From Paramagnetospirillum magnetotacticum MS-1 (lineage in GTDB: Bacteria > Pseudomonadota > Alphaproteobacteria > Rhodospirillales > Magnetospirillaceae): a stretch of 64,000 nucleotides of DNA. The position numbers and the translations under genes were made by a program. Where the stretch lies: assembly GCF_000829825.1 (NCBI RefSeq), contig NZ_JXSL01000027.1, forward strand, positions 372,001-436,000, read 5' to 3'. Position 1 is the first letter of the stretch. Each line of letters begins with the position of its first letter. Positions 25,885 through 33,971 of the stretch are shown in pieces. Below the pieces are notes generated by a model. It did not search any database. It saw nothing but the letters and a program-made list of their open reading frames with translations, and had not been told where the DNA came from.

Positions 25885-26592
25885 TCAAAGCCCCAGATAG
25901 GCCGCCCTGACGCCGTCATCGCCCAGCAGGTCGGCTCCCCTGCCCTCCATGACCACGTGGCCGTTCTCCAGCACGCAGGCATGGTCGGCCATGTGCAGCG
26001 ACACCGCCACGTTCTGCTCCACCAGGACAACGGTCATGCCGTCTGCCTCGTGCAGACGGCGGATGATGGCGAAGACCTCCTGAACCATGGCGGGCGACAG
26101 GCCCAGTGACGGTTCGTCGAACATGATCATCTTGGGAAGGCCCATCAGACAGCGGCCGATGGCCAGCATCTGCTGTTCACCACCCGATAGCGTTCCGGCC
26201 AGTTGCTTGCGCCGTTCCAGCAGGCGGGGAAACATCTCCCACACCCGATCCAGGCTTTGCACGGCCTTTGCTCGGGCGCGCGGCACCATGGCGCCCAGTT
26301 CAAGATTGTCCTGCACGCTCATTGTGGGAAAGACCTGGCGGCCCTCGGCCACCTGTCCCAGGCCCAGATCGCAGATTTCGAAGCTCTCCTTGGCCGTGAT
26401 GTCGTGACCATCGAAGACGATGGAACCGGAACGGGGCTTTTCCATACCGGCGATGGCTCGGATCAGGGAGGTCTTGCCCGCCCCATTGGCGCCGACGATG
26501 GCGGTGATGGAGCCGTCCGGCACGGTGAAACTCACCCCGGCCAAAGCCTGGGCATCGCCGTAAAACAGGTCCAGGTCCCGGATTTCGAGCAT
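25885..26592 (-). CDS. livF: Branched-chain amino acid ABC transporter ATPase LivF
   Basis: This 235-residue ATPase subunit has Walker A GANGAGKTS, signature LSGGEQQML and Walker B MIMFDEPSLGLSP. The GLGQVAEGRQVFPTMSV segment is typical of LivF. Its start codon overlaps the livG stop (TGATG) with AGGAG upstream. A longer frame to 26886 lies inside livG and is rejected. It works with LivG, LivM, LivH and LivJ encoded upstream to import branched-chain or related amino acids. Confidence 0.94.
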   Translation of the reverse strand: MLEIRDLDLFYGDAQALAGVSFTVPDGSITAIVGANGAGKTSLIRAIAGMEKPRSGSIVFDGHDITAKESFEICDLGLGQVAEGRQVFPTMSVQDNLELGAMVPRARAKAVQSLDRVWEMFPRLLERRKQLAGTLSGGEQQMLAIGRCLMGLPKMIMFDEPSLGLSPAMVQEVFAIIRRLHEADGMTVVLVEQNVAVSLHMADHACVLENGHVVMEGRGADLLGDDGVRAAYLGL

Positions 26593-27323
26593 CAGAGCTT
26601 CTCCTGGCCCAGATAGCATTCCAGCACTCTCGGGTCGCGCACCACCTCTTCCGGCACACCGTCGCAGACCGGCTTGCCGGTGTTGATCACAACCACACGC
26701 TGGGACAGCGCCATGACGGCGCGCATGACATGTTCGATCAGCACGATGGTCAGACCCGTTTCGCGGTTGAGCTTGCGGAAGATCTCCACCATGCGGTCGG
26801 TCTCGGCCGGGCGCAGGCCCGCCATCACTTCGTCCAGCAGCAGCAGTTTGGGCGCAGTGGCCAGAGCGCGGGCCACTTCCAGGCATTTGCGGTCGGGCAG
26901 CGTCAGGCCGCGGGCCATCTGGCGACGCTTGTCGGCAAGGCCCAGGAGCTCCAAAACCTCGCGGGCCCGGCGCCGGGCCTGGCCCACGTCATGGGTCCAG
27001 CGCAGAGCTCCGATCAGCACGTTCTCTTCCACCGAGATATTGCCGAAGGGCTTGACCAACTGGAAGGTCCGCCCCACCCCGGCCCGGCAAACCTGATCGG
27101 GCCGAAACCCGACCAGCGAGGCGCCGTCCAGTTCGATCCGCCCTTCATCGGGTTCAAAGACACCGGCGATCATGTTGAAAACAGTGGTCTTTCCCGCGCC
27201 GTTGGGGCCGATCAGCGCCACGACCTCGCCGGCGGCCACGCTGAACGTCACACCATCCACGGCGCGCAATCCGTGGAAGTTCTTGACCAGACCATCGACC
27301 AGCAGCAGGGGCGCGGCGCTCAA
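26592..27323 (-). CDS. livG: Branched-chain amino acid ABC transporter ATPase LivG
   Basis: This 243-residue ATPase has Walker A GPNGAGKTT, the LivG-type signature region with GLTLPDRKCLEVARAL (the usual LSGG is replaced by LTLPD) and Walker B LLLLDEVMAGLRP. The start is a TTG at 27323 overlapping the livM stop (TTGA), preceded by GGGGAGGG. A much longer frame into livM is rejected. The altered signature (LTLPDR instead of LSGGQ/LPYGR) is seen in some LivG proteins. Confidence 0.9.
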   Translation of the reverse strand: MSAAPLLLVDGLVKNFHGLRAVDGVTFSVAAGEVVALIGPNGAGKTTVFNMIAGVFEPDEGRIELDGASLVGFRPDQVCRAGVGRTFQLVKPFGNISVEENVLIGALRWTHDVGQARRRAREVLELLGLADKRRQMARGLTLPDRKCLEVARALATAPKLLLLDEVMAGLRPAETDRMVEIFRKLNRETGLTIVLIEHVMRAVMALSQRVVVINTGKPVCDGVPEEVVRDPRVLECYLGQEKL

Positions 27324-28312
27324 TTGTCGCCCTCCCCGTCCAGATCGGGCTCCAGGCCCAGGCGGGCGCGGGCCCAGGGCCAGACTCCGTCGGGCAGGAA
27401 TTTGACGATGGCCAGCAGCGACAGGCCGTAGCACAGCTGCTTGATTCCCGCCGCCTTGAAGCCCATGGCCTCGGTCGCCAAGGTGATGCCCTCGCCCAGG
27501 GGGGTAAGGATCAAGGCCCCCAGGATCGGCCCGAACAGGGTCCCCAGCCCGCCAACGATGGGGGCCAGGATGATCTCGATGGACCGGTTCATGCCGAAGG
27601 CCTGGTTGGGAAACAGGTTGTTGTAGTAGAAGGCGAAAAACACGCCCCCCAAGGCGGTCAGCCCCGCCGACAGCATCACGGCATATAGCTTGGCGCGAAA
27701 CACATTGATGCCCAACGCGGCCGCCGCTTCCTGATCCTCCCTCACCGCCAGCCAGGTATAGCCGAGGCGCGAACGCAGCAGCCAACGGCACAGCAGGAAG
27801 ATGCCCACGGTCATGGCCAGGATCAGGTAATAGAACATCAAGGGATGGCCCCGCAGATGGATCAGATCGATCCCGTTGCGGTCCCCCACCGGCAGGAACA
27901 GGCCGCCAGGGCCGCCCAGGCCGGGGATGTGCTCGAACAGAATGCGGGTGAACTCGGCAAAGGCGATGGTCAGCAGGGCGAAATAGACGCCCTTGACCCC
28001 GAAGCGAAAGCCCAGCGCCCCGACGATACCGCCCGTCAGCACGGCCGCCCCCACCGCGGCGAACAGGCCCAGCGCGGCGGGCACCCCCAGATGGACGAAC
28101 AGCGCGGCAGCGGTATAGGCGCCCAATCCCACATACAGGGTGTGACCAAGCGACAACTGTCCGGCAAAGCCCATCATGATGTTCCACGTCTGGCCCACAT
28201 AGGCGAAGTACATGACCACCACCAGGACCGACAGCAGATAAGGCCCGGCCGCCAGGGGCGCCAGGGCGAAGGCGGCCAGCAGAAGGCCGAGCAGAATGGC
28301 CTGGCGGCTCAT
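27320..28312 (-). CDS. livM: Branched-chain amino acid ABC transporter permease LivM
   Basis: This 330-residue inner-membrane permease has about nine to ten hydrophobic helices. The conserved GFAGQLSLGHTLYVGLGAYTAA lies near the N-terminus, and the cytoplasmic coupling loop has ALGINVFRAKLYAVMLSAGLTALGG. It forms the membrane channel with LivH. Its start overlaps the livH stop by four bases and its stop overlaps the livG TTG, so translation is coupled along the operon. Confidence 0.93.
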   Translation of the reverse strand: MSRQAILLGLLLAAFALAPLAAGPYLLSVLVVVMYFAYVGQTWNIMMGFAGQLSLGHTLYVGLGAYTAAALFVHLGVPAALGLFAAVGAAVLTGGIVGALGFRFGVKGVYFALLTIAFAEFTRILFEHIPGLGGPGGLFLPVGDRNGIDLIHLRGHPLMFYYLILAMTVGIFLLCRWLLRSRLGYTWLAVREDQEAAAALGINVFRAKLYAVMLSAGLTALGGVFFAFYYNNLFPNQAFGMNRSIEIILAPIVGGLGTLFGPILGALILTPLGEGITLATEAMGFKAAGIKQLCYGLSLLAIVKFLPDGVWPWARARLGLEPDLDGEGDN

Positions 28313-29175
28313 TTGCGCGCCCCCATCAGACCTTGGGGCCGCAGGATGAGGACCAGGATCAGAATGGCGAAACTGAACATGCTCTTCATGGACGGCATCA
28401 GGAAATATCCGGCCAGCACCTCGGAGATACCGATCAGGATGCCGCCCAACAGGGCGCCGCCCATGCTGCCCAGGCCGCCGACGATGACGATGATGAAGGC
28501 CAGCATGGTCAGTTCCGGCCCGCTGGATGGCATGACGTCGATCAGCATGGCCAGCAAGGCCCCCGCTGCCCCAACGCAGGCCGAGCCGATGCCGAAGGTG
28601 ACGGCGTAGAGCTGCTTGACGTTCAGCCCGATGACCTTGGCGCCCACCAGATTGTCGGCGCAGGCGCGAATGGCCTTGCCGGTCATGGTGTGGCGAAAAA
28701 ACAGCATCAGGAGGCCGGAGATGGCAAGCGCCGCCACGGCGGCCAGCAGACGGACCTTGTCCACCAGCAGCGGCCCCACCTCGTAGGTATCGAAGCCATA
28801 AGGAACCTGAATGCCGTGGGCATCGGGTCCAAAGACCAGCAGCGAGCCGTTGACCATGACGATGGCCACGGCCACCAGCAAGATGAACTGCATGTGTTCC
28901 GGTTTGGAGACGAAGGCGTCGATCAGGCCGCGCTGCATGACATAGCCCAGCGCGAACAGCAGCAAGGCGATCAGCGGCAGGCCGATCAGCGGATCAAGTT
29001 CCAGCCAGGAAAACAGCGCCCAGGCGGCGTACATGGCCAGCGCGGTCATCTCGCCATGGGCGAAATTGACGACGCGGACCACGCCGAAAATGACCGACAG
29101 GCCAAGGGCCATCAGGCTGTAGACCAGTCCGGTCAAGAGGCCTGTGACAATCTGATTGGCGAGATCGATGCTCAT
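28309..29175 (-). CDS. livH: Branched-chain amino acid ABC transporter permease LivH
   Basis: This 288-residue permease has about eight hydrophobic helices. It has the classic LivH features YSLMALGLSVIFGVVRVVNFAHGEM and the coupling motif AIRACADNLVGAKVIGLNVKQLY. The ATG at 29175 starts MSIDLANQIVTGLLTG; the longer frame is non-coding. Instead of a normal ribosome binding site there is a T-run directly before the ATG, because the livJ-livH hairpin ends there. LivH should therefore be expressed less than LivJ. Confidence 0.93.
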   Translation of the reverse strand: MSIDLANQIVTGLLTGLVYSLMALGLSVIFGVVRVVNFAHGEMTALAMYAAWALFSWLELDPLIGLPLIALLLFALGYVMQRGLIDAFVSKPEHMQFILLVAVAIVMVNGSLLVFGPDAHGIQVPYGFDTYEVGPLLVDKVRLLAAVAALAISGLLMLFFRHTMTGKAIRACADNLVGAKVIGLNVKQLYAVTFGIGSACVGAAGALLAMLIDVMPSSGPELTMLAFIIVIVGGLGSMGGALLGGILIGISEVLAGYFLMPSMKSMFSFAILILVLILRPQGLMGARK

Positions 29176-29178
29176 GGG

Positions 29179-29213
29179 CAAAAAATCCAACGGCCGCCCC
29201 GATCGGCGGCCGT
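29179..29213 (-). terminator. Hairpin plus U-tract between livJ and livH (partial terminator)
   Basis: On the minus strand a perfect nine-base stem, ACGGCCGCC / GGCGGCCGT, with a six-base loop is followed by TGGATTTTTTG, a standard intrinsic-terminator layout. It lies between the livJ stop and the livH ATG. Such elements usually let the binding-protein gene be expressed in excess of the permease genes. Confidence 0.75.
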
Positions 29214-29227
29214 CGGCTTGTACCTCA

Positions 29228-30448
29228 TCAGCCGCGCTGTTGCCAGCCCGGAGCCGGGAATACCGGCTTTGCCTCCGCCACATCGCTGGGCAGGACCACC
29301 AGGGGCTTGCCGCCGAAATTCTGGATGGTGGCGGAACGGGTATTGGTGTTCTGGCCCTTGGCGTCGAAGGCGATGGGTCCGCCGATCATCACATGCTCGG
29401 TGATGTTGGTGGCGGGCAGCGCGGCCAGGATCGCCTTGGGATCATTGCTGCCGGCCCGTTTGGCGGCATCGGCGGCGATAAGGATGGCCTCGAAGGTAAA
29501 GCCGATATTCATCTCGAACAGGGCGTCGGGATAGGCCTTGTTGAAGGCCTTGAGCAGGGCTTGGCTCATGGCCGATTTCGGGTTGATCCAAGGCAGGTTG
29601 GTCATGCAGTAATCGGCATACTTGCCCAAGGTCTTGTAGAACTGCACCTCGTACATGCCGGGGCTGCCGGGCGATACAACCGCCTTGGGCTCGAAGCGCT
29701 GCTTGACCATCTCGCGGATCATGCGGATGCAGTCGTCGCCATGGGGCACCAGCAGGACCAGATCGGCGCCGGTGGCCTTGGCTTTGCCCACTTCCACCGC
29801 CAGATCGCGGGCCGCGCCGTCATAGGCGATGGTTTCCACCAGGGGAAACGGCATATCCAGCGTGGGGAACAGCTTGTTGACGGCCCCGGCCATGGCGGTG
29901 CCGAAGGTGTCATTATTGTGCAGGAACACCGCCTTGGTGGGCGTGGTTCCGGATATCTTAAAGACGTCCTTCATGAGGGCCAGACCCTCGGTCACCAGCT
30001 TGGGCGCCGTGGGGAAGTTGCGGAACAGGGTCTTGAAGCCCTGCTCGGTAATATTGGGCGCGGCGGCGATATTGACCACCAGGGGAATGCCCCGCTGCTC
30101 GCAGACCTGGGCCACCGCCAGGGTATGGGCGGAATCAAAGGCGCCGATCAGCACCTCGGCGCCGTCGGCGATCAGCTTTTCGGCCCGCGTCCGCGCCGTG
30201 TCGATATTGGTTTCAGTGTCGGCGATCATCAGTTGCACCGGCATGCCCATATCGGCCAGCAGGCCCGGCGTGACATCGGCGCCGCGCTTGCAGCTTTGCC
30301 CCTCACGGGCCAGGCCGCCCGACAGGGGCAGCAGCAGCCCGATCTTCAACGGTTGGGCGGCGCGGACGGTCCCGCCGAAGCCCAGGATGGTTGCACCGGC
30401 CGCACCGGCGGCGAGGAAACCGCGGCGGTTGATCATCGGCGAGGACAT
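29228..30448 (-). CDS. livJ: Branched-chain amino acid ABC transporter binding protein LivJ
   Basis: This 406-residue periplasmic binding protein has a signal with a twin Arg (INRRGFLAAGAAGATILGF) that suggests Tat export. The mature domain starts LKIGLLLPLSGGLAREGQ, with GAFDSAHTLAVAQVCEQRGIPLV and later VVSPGSPGMYEVQFYKTLG. It is first in the livJHMGF run and delivers ligand to the LivHM channel. The ligand may be a branched-chain amino acid or an aromatic or amide compound. The Tat call is a prediction from the motif only. Confidence 0.92.
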   Translation of the reverse strand: MSSPMINRRGFLAAGAAGATILGFGGTVRAAQPLKIGLLLPLSGGLAREGQSCKRGADVTPGLLADMGMPVQLMIADTETNIDTARTRAEKLIADGAEVLIGAFDSAHTLAVAQVCEQRGIPLVVNIAAAPNITEQGFKTLFRNFPTAPKLVTEGLALMKDVFKISGTTPTKAVFLHNNDTFGTAMAGAVNKLFPTLDMPFPLVETIAYDGAARDLAVEVGKAKATGADLVLLVPHGDDCIRMIREMVKQRFEPKAVVSPGSPGMYEVQFYKTLGKYADYCMTNLPWINPKSAMSQALLKAFNKAYPDALFEMNIGFTFEAILIAADAAKRAGSNDPKAILAALPATNITEHVMIGGPIAFDAKGQNTNTRSATIQNFGGKPLVVLPSDVAEAKPVFPAPGWQQRG

Positions 30449-30586
30449 GACTTGCTCCCTGCTTGAACTGAATGGCGCGAGACTAGCCTTTCGTCATCGA
30501 TGCGGCAATGAGGTCATACCCCCTTATGGCGGACGGCGATCCGTATTATGGTGAAGCCTTGTCCTGCAATCGAAGGTTCAAACCTC

Positions 30587-31894
30587 ATGATCCGCTTGGC
30601 CAACGTCATCGTAGCCCATACCGACGCAAGCGCCGCCGAAGGGGTTTTGGCACGCCTGTCGCACAACGGTTATCACGCCATGCACGCCACCAGCCGCGAA
30701 CAGGTGCTGCGGCTGGCCGAGTTTGAGCATCCCGATCTGATTCTGGTGGGCGATGTGGGCGAGGATTCCATCGGTCTGGGCAACTGTCTGAAACAGGAAC
30801 CGCTGCTGGCCGATATCCCCATGGTCCTTCTGGTGGACAAGGTCACTGCCGAGGCGGCGGAGCGCGCCTGTGCCGCGGGACTGGACGACACAATTTCCAT
30901 GCAGGACGACGACATGGAGATGCTGTCGCGGCTGCGCCCCCTGGTCCGGCTGGCCACAATGCATGCCGAGTTGCGCCATCGGGCCTGCGCGGCCCAACCC
31001 TTTGGCGTTACCGCCAGCGTGCGGGCCACCGCCCCGGAAGGAACGCGGCCCTGCGTCCTGGTGGTCGGCCATGATCGCGACGGCGTGGGCGCCGTTCTCG
31101 GCGCCTCGGCCGAGGTGATCACCAGCGCCAATCTGTATGATGCGGAAAGCCTGCTGGAAAAACGCAATTTCGACGCCGCCGTGGTGACCACCGATGCCGA
31201 TCTGGAGGGCTATCTGGCCTTCACCTCCCAGGTCCGCAACAATCCCCGCCTGTTCAACCTGCCCATGGTTCTGATCGTCGACAAGGGCGTGGCACCGGCC
31301 GAGGTCTACCGGCGCGGCGCCAGCCGGGTGCTGGTCCGGCCCTTCGATTCCGGCATTCTGCGGGCTTCGGTGCTGGGCATGGTGCGGCGCCAGCAATTGC
31401 GCTGGGTCATCCGCGCCGCCCTGTTCGAAAGCCTGAAGGAGCCGACCCGCGATCCGCTGACCGGGGTTTACAGCCGCGCCTATCTGGACGCCTATCTGGC
31501 CGAACGTCTCGACGTCGCCAAGACCCATGACCGCCATCTGGCCGTGGTGTTCTTCTACATTCCCAATATCGAAGGCGTGCGCAGCCATTTCGGAGACGAT
31601 GCCGCCGAACATCTGGCCCAACAATTGGGGCAATGGATCAACGGCCTGTTGCGGGCCGAGGATATGACGGCGCTTTACGACAAGAATCTGTTCTGCGTGG
31701 TGCTGCCCGATACCCCCACCGTCGAGGCCGAGGTGGTGATGCACCGCATCGCCGGTGTGCTGGCCTATACGGATTTCGCGGTGCGCGAGGTCTATCAGCC
31801 GGTCAAGGTCTGGGTTCAGGTGGCTTGTACCGATGCCAAGACCACCGACACGCTGGAAACGCTGCTGGCCCGCGTCAAGGCCAAGCTGGATTGA
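30587..31894 (+). CDS. PleD-like protein with two degenerate receivers and a degenerate GGDEF
   Basis: The protein has 435 residues in the PleD layout: REC-like 1 (about 1-120), REC-like 2 (about 150-270) and a GGDEF-like domain (285-435) opening with the standard DPLTGVYSRAYLDAYL. All active sites are altered. The phospho-acceptor region reads DLILVGD, and the switch Thr/Ser and Lys positions are changed (VLLVDK). The GGDEF loop reads LYDKNLF and the metal-binding segment YIPNIE. It should not make cyclic di-GMP, and may act as a protein scaffold or as a sensor of a ligand other than phosphate. Divergent from livJ; a DsbA-like gene follows 10 bases later. Confidence 0.8.
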   Translation: MIRLANVIVAHTDASAAEGVLARLSHNGYHAMHATSREQVLRLAEFEHPDLILVGDVGEDSIGLGNCLKQEPLLADIPMVLLVDKVTAEAAERACAAGLDDTISMQDDDMEMLSRLRPLVRLATMHAELRHRACAAQPFGVTASVRATAPEGTRPCVLVVGHDRDGVGAVLGASAEVITSANLYDAESLLEKRNFDAAVVTTDADLEGYLAFTSQVRNNPRLFNLPMVLIVDKGVAPAEVYRRGASRVLVRPFDSGILRASVLGMVRRQQLRWVIRAALFESLKEPTRDPLTGVYSRAYLDAYLAERLDVAKTHDRHLAVVFFYIPNIEGVRSHFGDDAAEHLAQQLGQWINGLLRAEDMTALYDKNLFCVVLPDTPTVEAEVVMHRIAGVLAYTDFAVREVYQPVKVWVQVACTDAKTTDTLETLLARVKAKLD

Positions 31895-31904
31895 GGTCAC
31901 GAGA

Positions 31905-32552
31905 TTGAGGATCGAATACGTCTTCGATACCGTCTGTCCCTGGTGCTATGTGGGCAAGCGCCGCCTCGAGCGCGCTTTGGCCCAGCGCCCGGAGACCCGC
32001 GCGCGGATCATCTGGCGGCCTTTCCTGCTCAATCCCGATCTGCCCGCCGAGGGAATCGACCGGAGGACCTATCTGGACCGCAAGTTCGGAGGCACCGCCC
32101 GTGTCCAGCGGGTTCACGCCGCCGTGGCGGCCGCGGGCAAAAGCGAAGGCATCGACTTCGACTTCGATTCCATTACCCGCATGCCCAATTCCCTCAATTC
32201 CCACCGCATGATCCGCTATGCTGGCGCCAGCGGCTGTGAGGCTGAACTGGTCGAGTCCTTGTACCGGGCCTATTTCGTCCAGGGCCTCGATATCGGCGAT
32301 GTGGAGGTCCTGACCGCAATCGGCGCTTCGGTAGGACTGGCGCCGGATCCGTTGCGGACCTACCTGTCCTCCGACGCCGATGCGGTCGGCGTGCTCAACG
32401 ACAACGCCCGCGCCCATCGCTTAGGGGTCAACGGTGTGCCCTGCCTGATCCTCGACGGCTCCTATGCCCTGGCCGGGGCTCAGGAGCCCGATATTCTGCT
32501 TCGCCTCATCGACATCGTGCGCGAAAGCCAGCCGGAAGCGGCGTTCAGCTAG
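31905..32552 (+). CDS. DsbA/FrnE-family thiol oxidoreductase (CPWC)
   Basis: The protein has 215 residues and no signal peptide, so it is cytosolic. The thioredoxin-fold active site is VCPWCYVGKRRLE at residues 9-21. A helical insertion holds the RMPNSLNSHRMI segment typical of FrnE/2-hydroxychromene isomerase-like proteins, and the cis-Pro is in LGVNGVPCLI. It probably catalyses thiol-disulfide exchange in the cytosol. The start is a TTG at 31905 with GAGG eight bases upstream; no ATG or GTG fits. It overlaps no neighbour but is 10 bases from the PleD-like gene. Confidence 0.85.
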   Translation: MRIEYVFDTVCPWCYVGKRRLERALAQRPETRARIIWRPFLLNPDLPAEGIDRRTYLDRKFGGTARVQRVHAAVAAAGKSEGIDFDFDSITRMPNSLNSHRMIRYAGASGCEAELVESLYRAYFVQGLDIGDVEVLTAIGASVGLAPDPLRTYLSSDADAVGVLNDNARAHRLGVNGVPCLILDGSYALAGAQEPDILLRLIDIVRESQPEAAFS

Positions 32553-32568
32553 GCAATGGGGACTTCAC

Positions 32569-32657
32569 CACGAAGGCGTGAAGGCACGAAGGAAGCACGA
32601 AGGAAGTAAGCCTTTCTCTTCTTCGTGCCTTCGCGCCTTCGCGCCTTCGTGGTTTAT
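32569..32657. repeat. CGAAGGCG palindromic repeat, copy 1
   Basis: Accumulated GAAGGC/GCCTTC units form a long imperfect inverted repeat that begins ACCACGAAGGCG and ends CGCCTTCGTGGT. The outer arms are exact complements. It lies at a convergent junction, between the DsbA-like and aminotransferase genes. A second copy is at 39862-39942. This family of repeats is widespread in bacterial genomes, with no settled function; terminator-like folding is possible. Confidence 0.8.
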
Positions 32658-32730
32658 CTAATGTGCGCCGAAGCCTGACAGGCGGGCGCCATGGATCCCA
32701 GATCAAGGCCGAGGTGACGTGGGGGAGTGG

Positions 32731-33933
32731 TTATCCCCTCACCTCGGACGCCAAGCTGCGCTCCAACTCGGCCATGCCGCCGGGCATGTCCACCTTGCCG
32801 CCCGCCGCCCGCATGGCGGAGCCGAGCGCGTGCAGGGTGCGGAACAGGTTGGGCGCACGGCTCTGTTCACCCATCTGGCCGATGCGGACGATGGGCAGGC
32901 CGAAGGCGCCGGAGATTTCCACCTTGTGCACCTGGCTCATGATGTGGCGGACCTGATCGGCCGAGATGGTCTCGGGCAGTTCGATGCCCACCACCGAATT
33001 GAGGCGCGAATCCTCCTCGATCAGCAGTTTCAGGCCCATGGCCAGCACGCCGCGCTGCAAGGCGGTTGAACACTGCGCATGGCGGCGGAAGCGGCCCGGC
33101 AGGGTCTCGTCGCCGATCAGGCGCAGGGCCTCGTGCAGAGCCAGGATGCCCGAGACCGGGGCGGTGTAGTGGTAGGAGTGATTGTGCCAGAACTGATGCG
33201 CCAGCCGGGCGTCCAGGCACCAATGGGCCATGGGGCTGTTGCGCGCCGAGATGCGGGTGAAGGCCTCTTCCGAGAAGGCGATCAGCGACACGCCGGGAAT
33301 GGAGGACAGGCCCTTCTGTCCGCCCGTGATGATGGCGTCCACCATCCACTCGTCCATTTCCATGGGCATGGTCGACAGGGTACAGACGGCATCGACGATG
33401 TTGAGACAGCCGTACTGCTTGCCCAGGCGGCAGATCTCGATGAGATCGCGGTTCCACACCGTGTTGGAGGTCTCGCCCTGCACCACGGTCACAATCTGGA
33501 ACTTGCCGGTCTTCAGCAGCTTTTCCACTTCCTCGGCGGCCACGGCCCGCTTGTCGGGAGCGTTCAGGATGGTGACGTCGCCGCCCACGCGGGTGGCCAT
33601 CTCGGCCAGACGCTTGGAAAACAGCCCGTTACAGATGGACAGAACGCGGGTTCCCGGCTCTACCAGATTGGCGATAGCCATTTCCATGGCGGCCGAAGCC
33701 GGACCGGCCACGCCCATCACATGGGGGGAATTGGTCTGGAAGACGTAGCGCCCCATGGTCTTCACCTGTTCGATCACCGCATTCATGGTGTCGCCCAGAT
33801 GGTTGATGATCAGCGAGTTGGCCATGGCCACCTTGGGCGGAATCGGCACGGGACCGGCGCCCATCATCAACAGGGGTTCGTCAGGCAGGATGTTGTCGAG
33901 GGGAATAACCGTGGGGGGCGTGGGGTATTTCAT
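32731..33933 (-). CDS. Class V aminotransferase (alanine/serine-glyoxylate type)
   Basis: This 400-residue PLP enzyme of the alanine-glyoxylate/serine-glyoxylate family has the N-terminal LMMGAGPVPIPPKV, the VVQGETSNTVWNRDL substrate region and the Asp in NIVDAVCTLSTMPMEMDEW. The PLP Lys is in ITGGQKGLSSIPG. It probably transfers amino groups to glyoxylate or a related 2-oxo acid. AGGA precedes the ATG at normal spacing. It stands alone, convergent with the DsbA-like gene. Confidence 0.88.
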   Translation of the reverse strand: MKYPTPPTVIPLDNILPDEPLLMMGAGPVPIPPKVAMANSLIINHLGDTMNAVIEQVKTMGRYVFQTNSPHVMGVAGPASAAMEMAIANLVEPGTRVLSICNGLFSKRLAEMATRVGGDVTILNAPDKRAVAAEEVEKLLKTGKFQIVTVVQGETSNTVWNRDLIEICRLGKQYGCLNIVDAVCTLSTMPMEMDEWMVDAIITGGQKGLSSIPGVSLIAFSEEAFTRISARNSPMAHWCLDARLAHQFWHNHSYHYTAPVSGILALHEALRLIGDETLPGRFRRHAQCSTALQRGVLAMGLKLLIEEDSRLNSVVGIELPETISADQVRHIMSQVHKVEISGAFGLPIVRIGQMGEQSRAPNLFRTLHALGSAMRAAGGKVDMPGGMAELERSLASEVRG

Positions 33934-33971
33934 GTCACTTCCTAAAGGCGGGATTCGCCTATACTCCTTTT

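Noticed and set aside
26592-28187. 531-codon frame that would fuse a long N-terminus to LivG
   Set aside because: The extra part is the shifted frame of livM. A TTG at 27323 with a good ribosome binding site gives a normal LivG.
32569-32657. CRISPR array
   Set aside because: The GAAGGC units are short, overlapping and palindromic with no regular spacers, and no cas genes are present.
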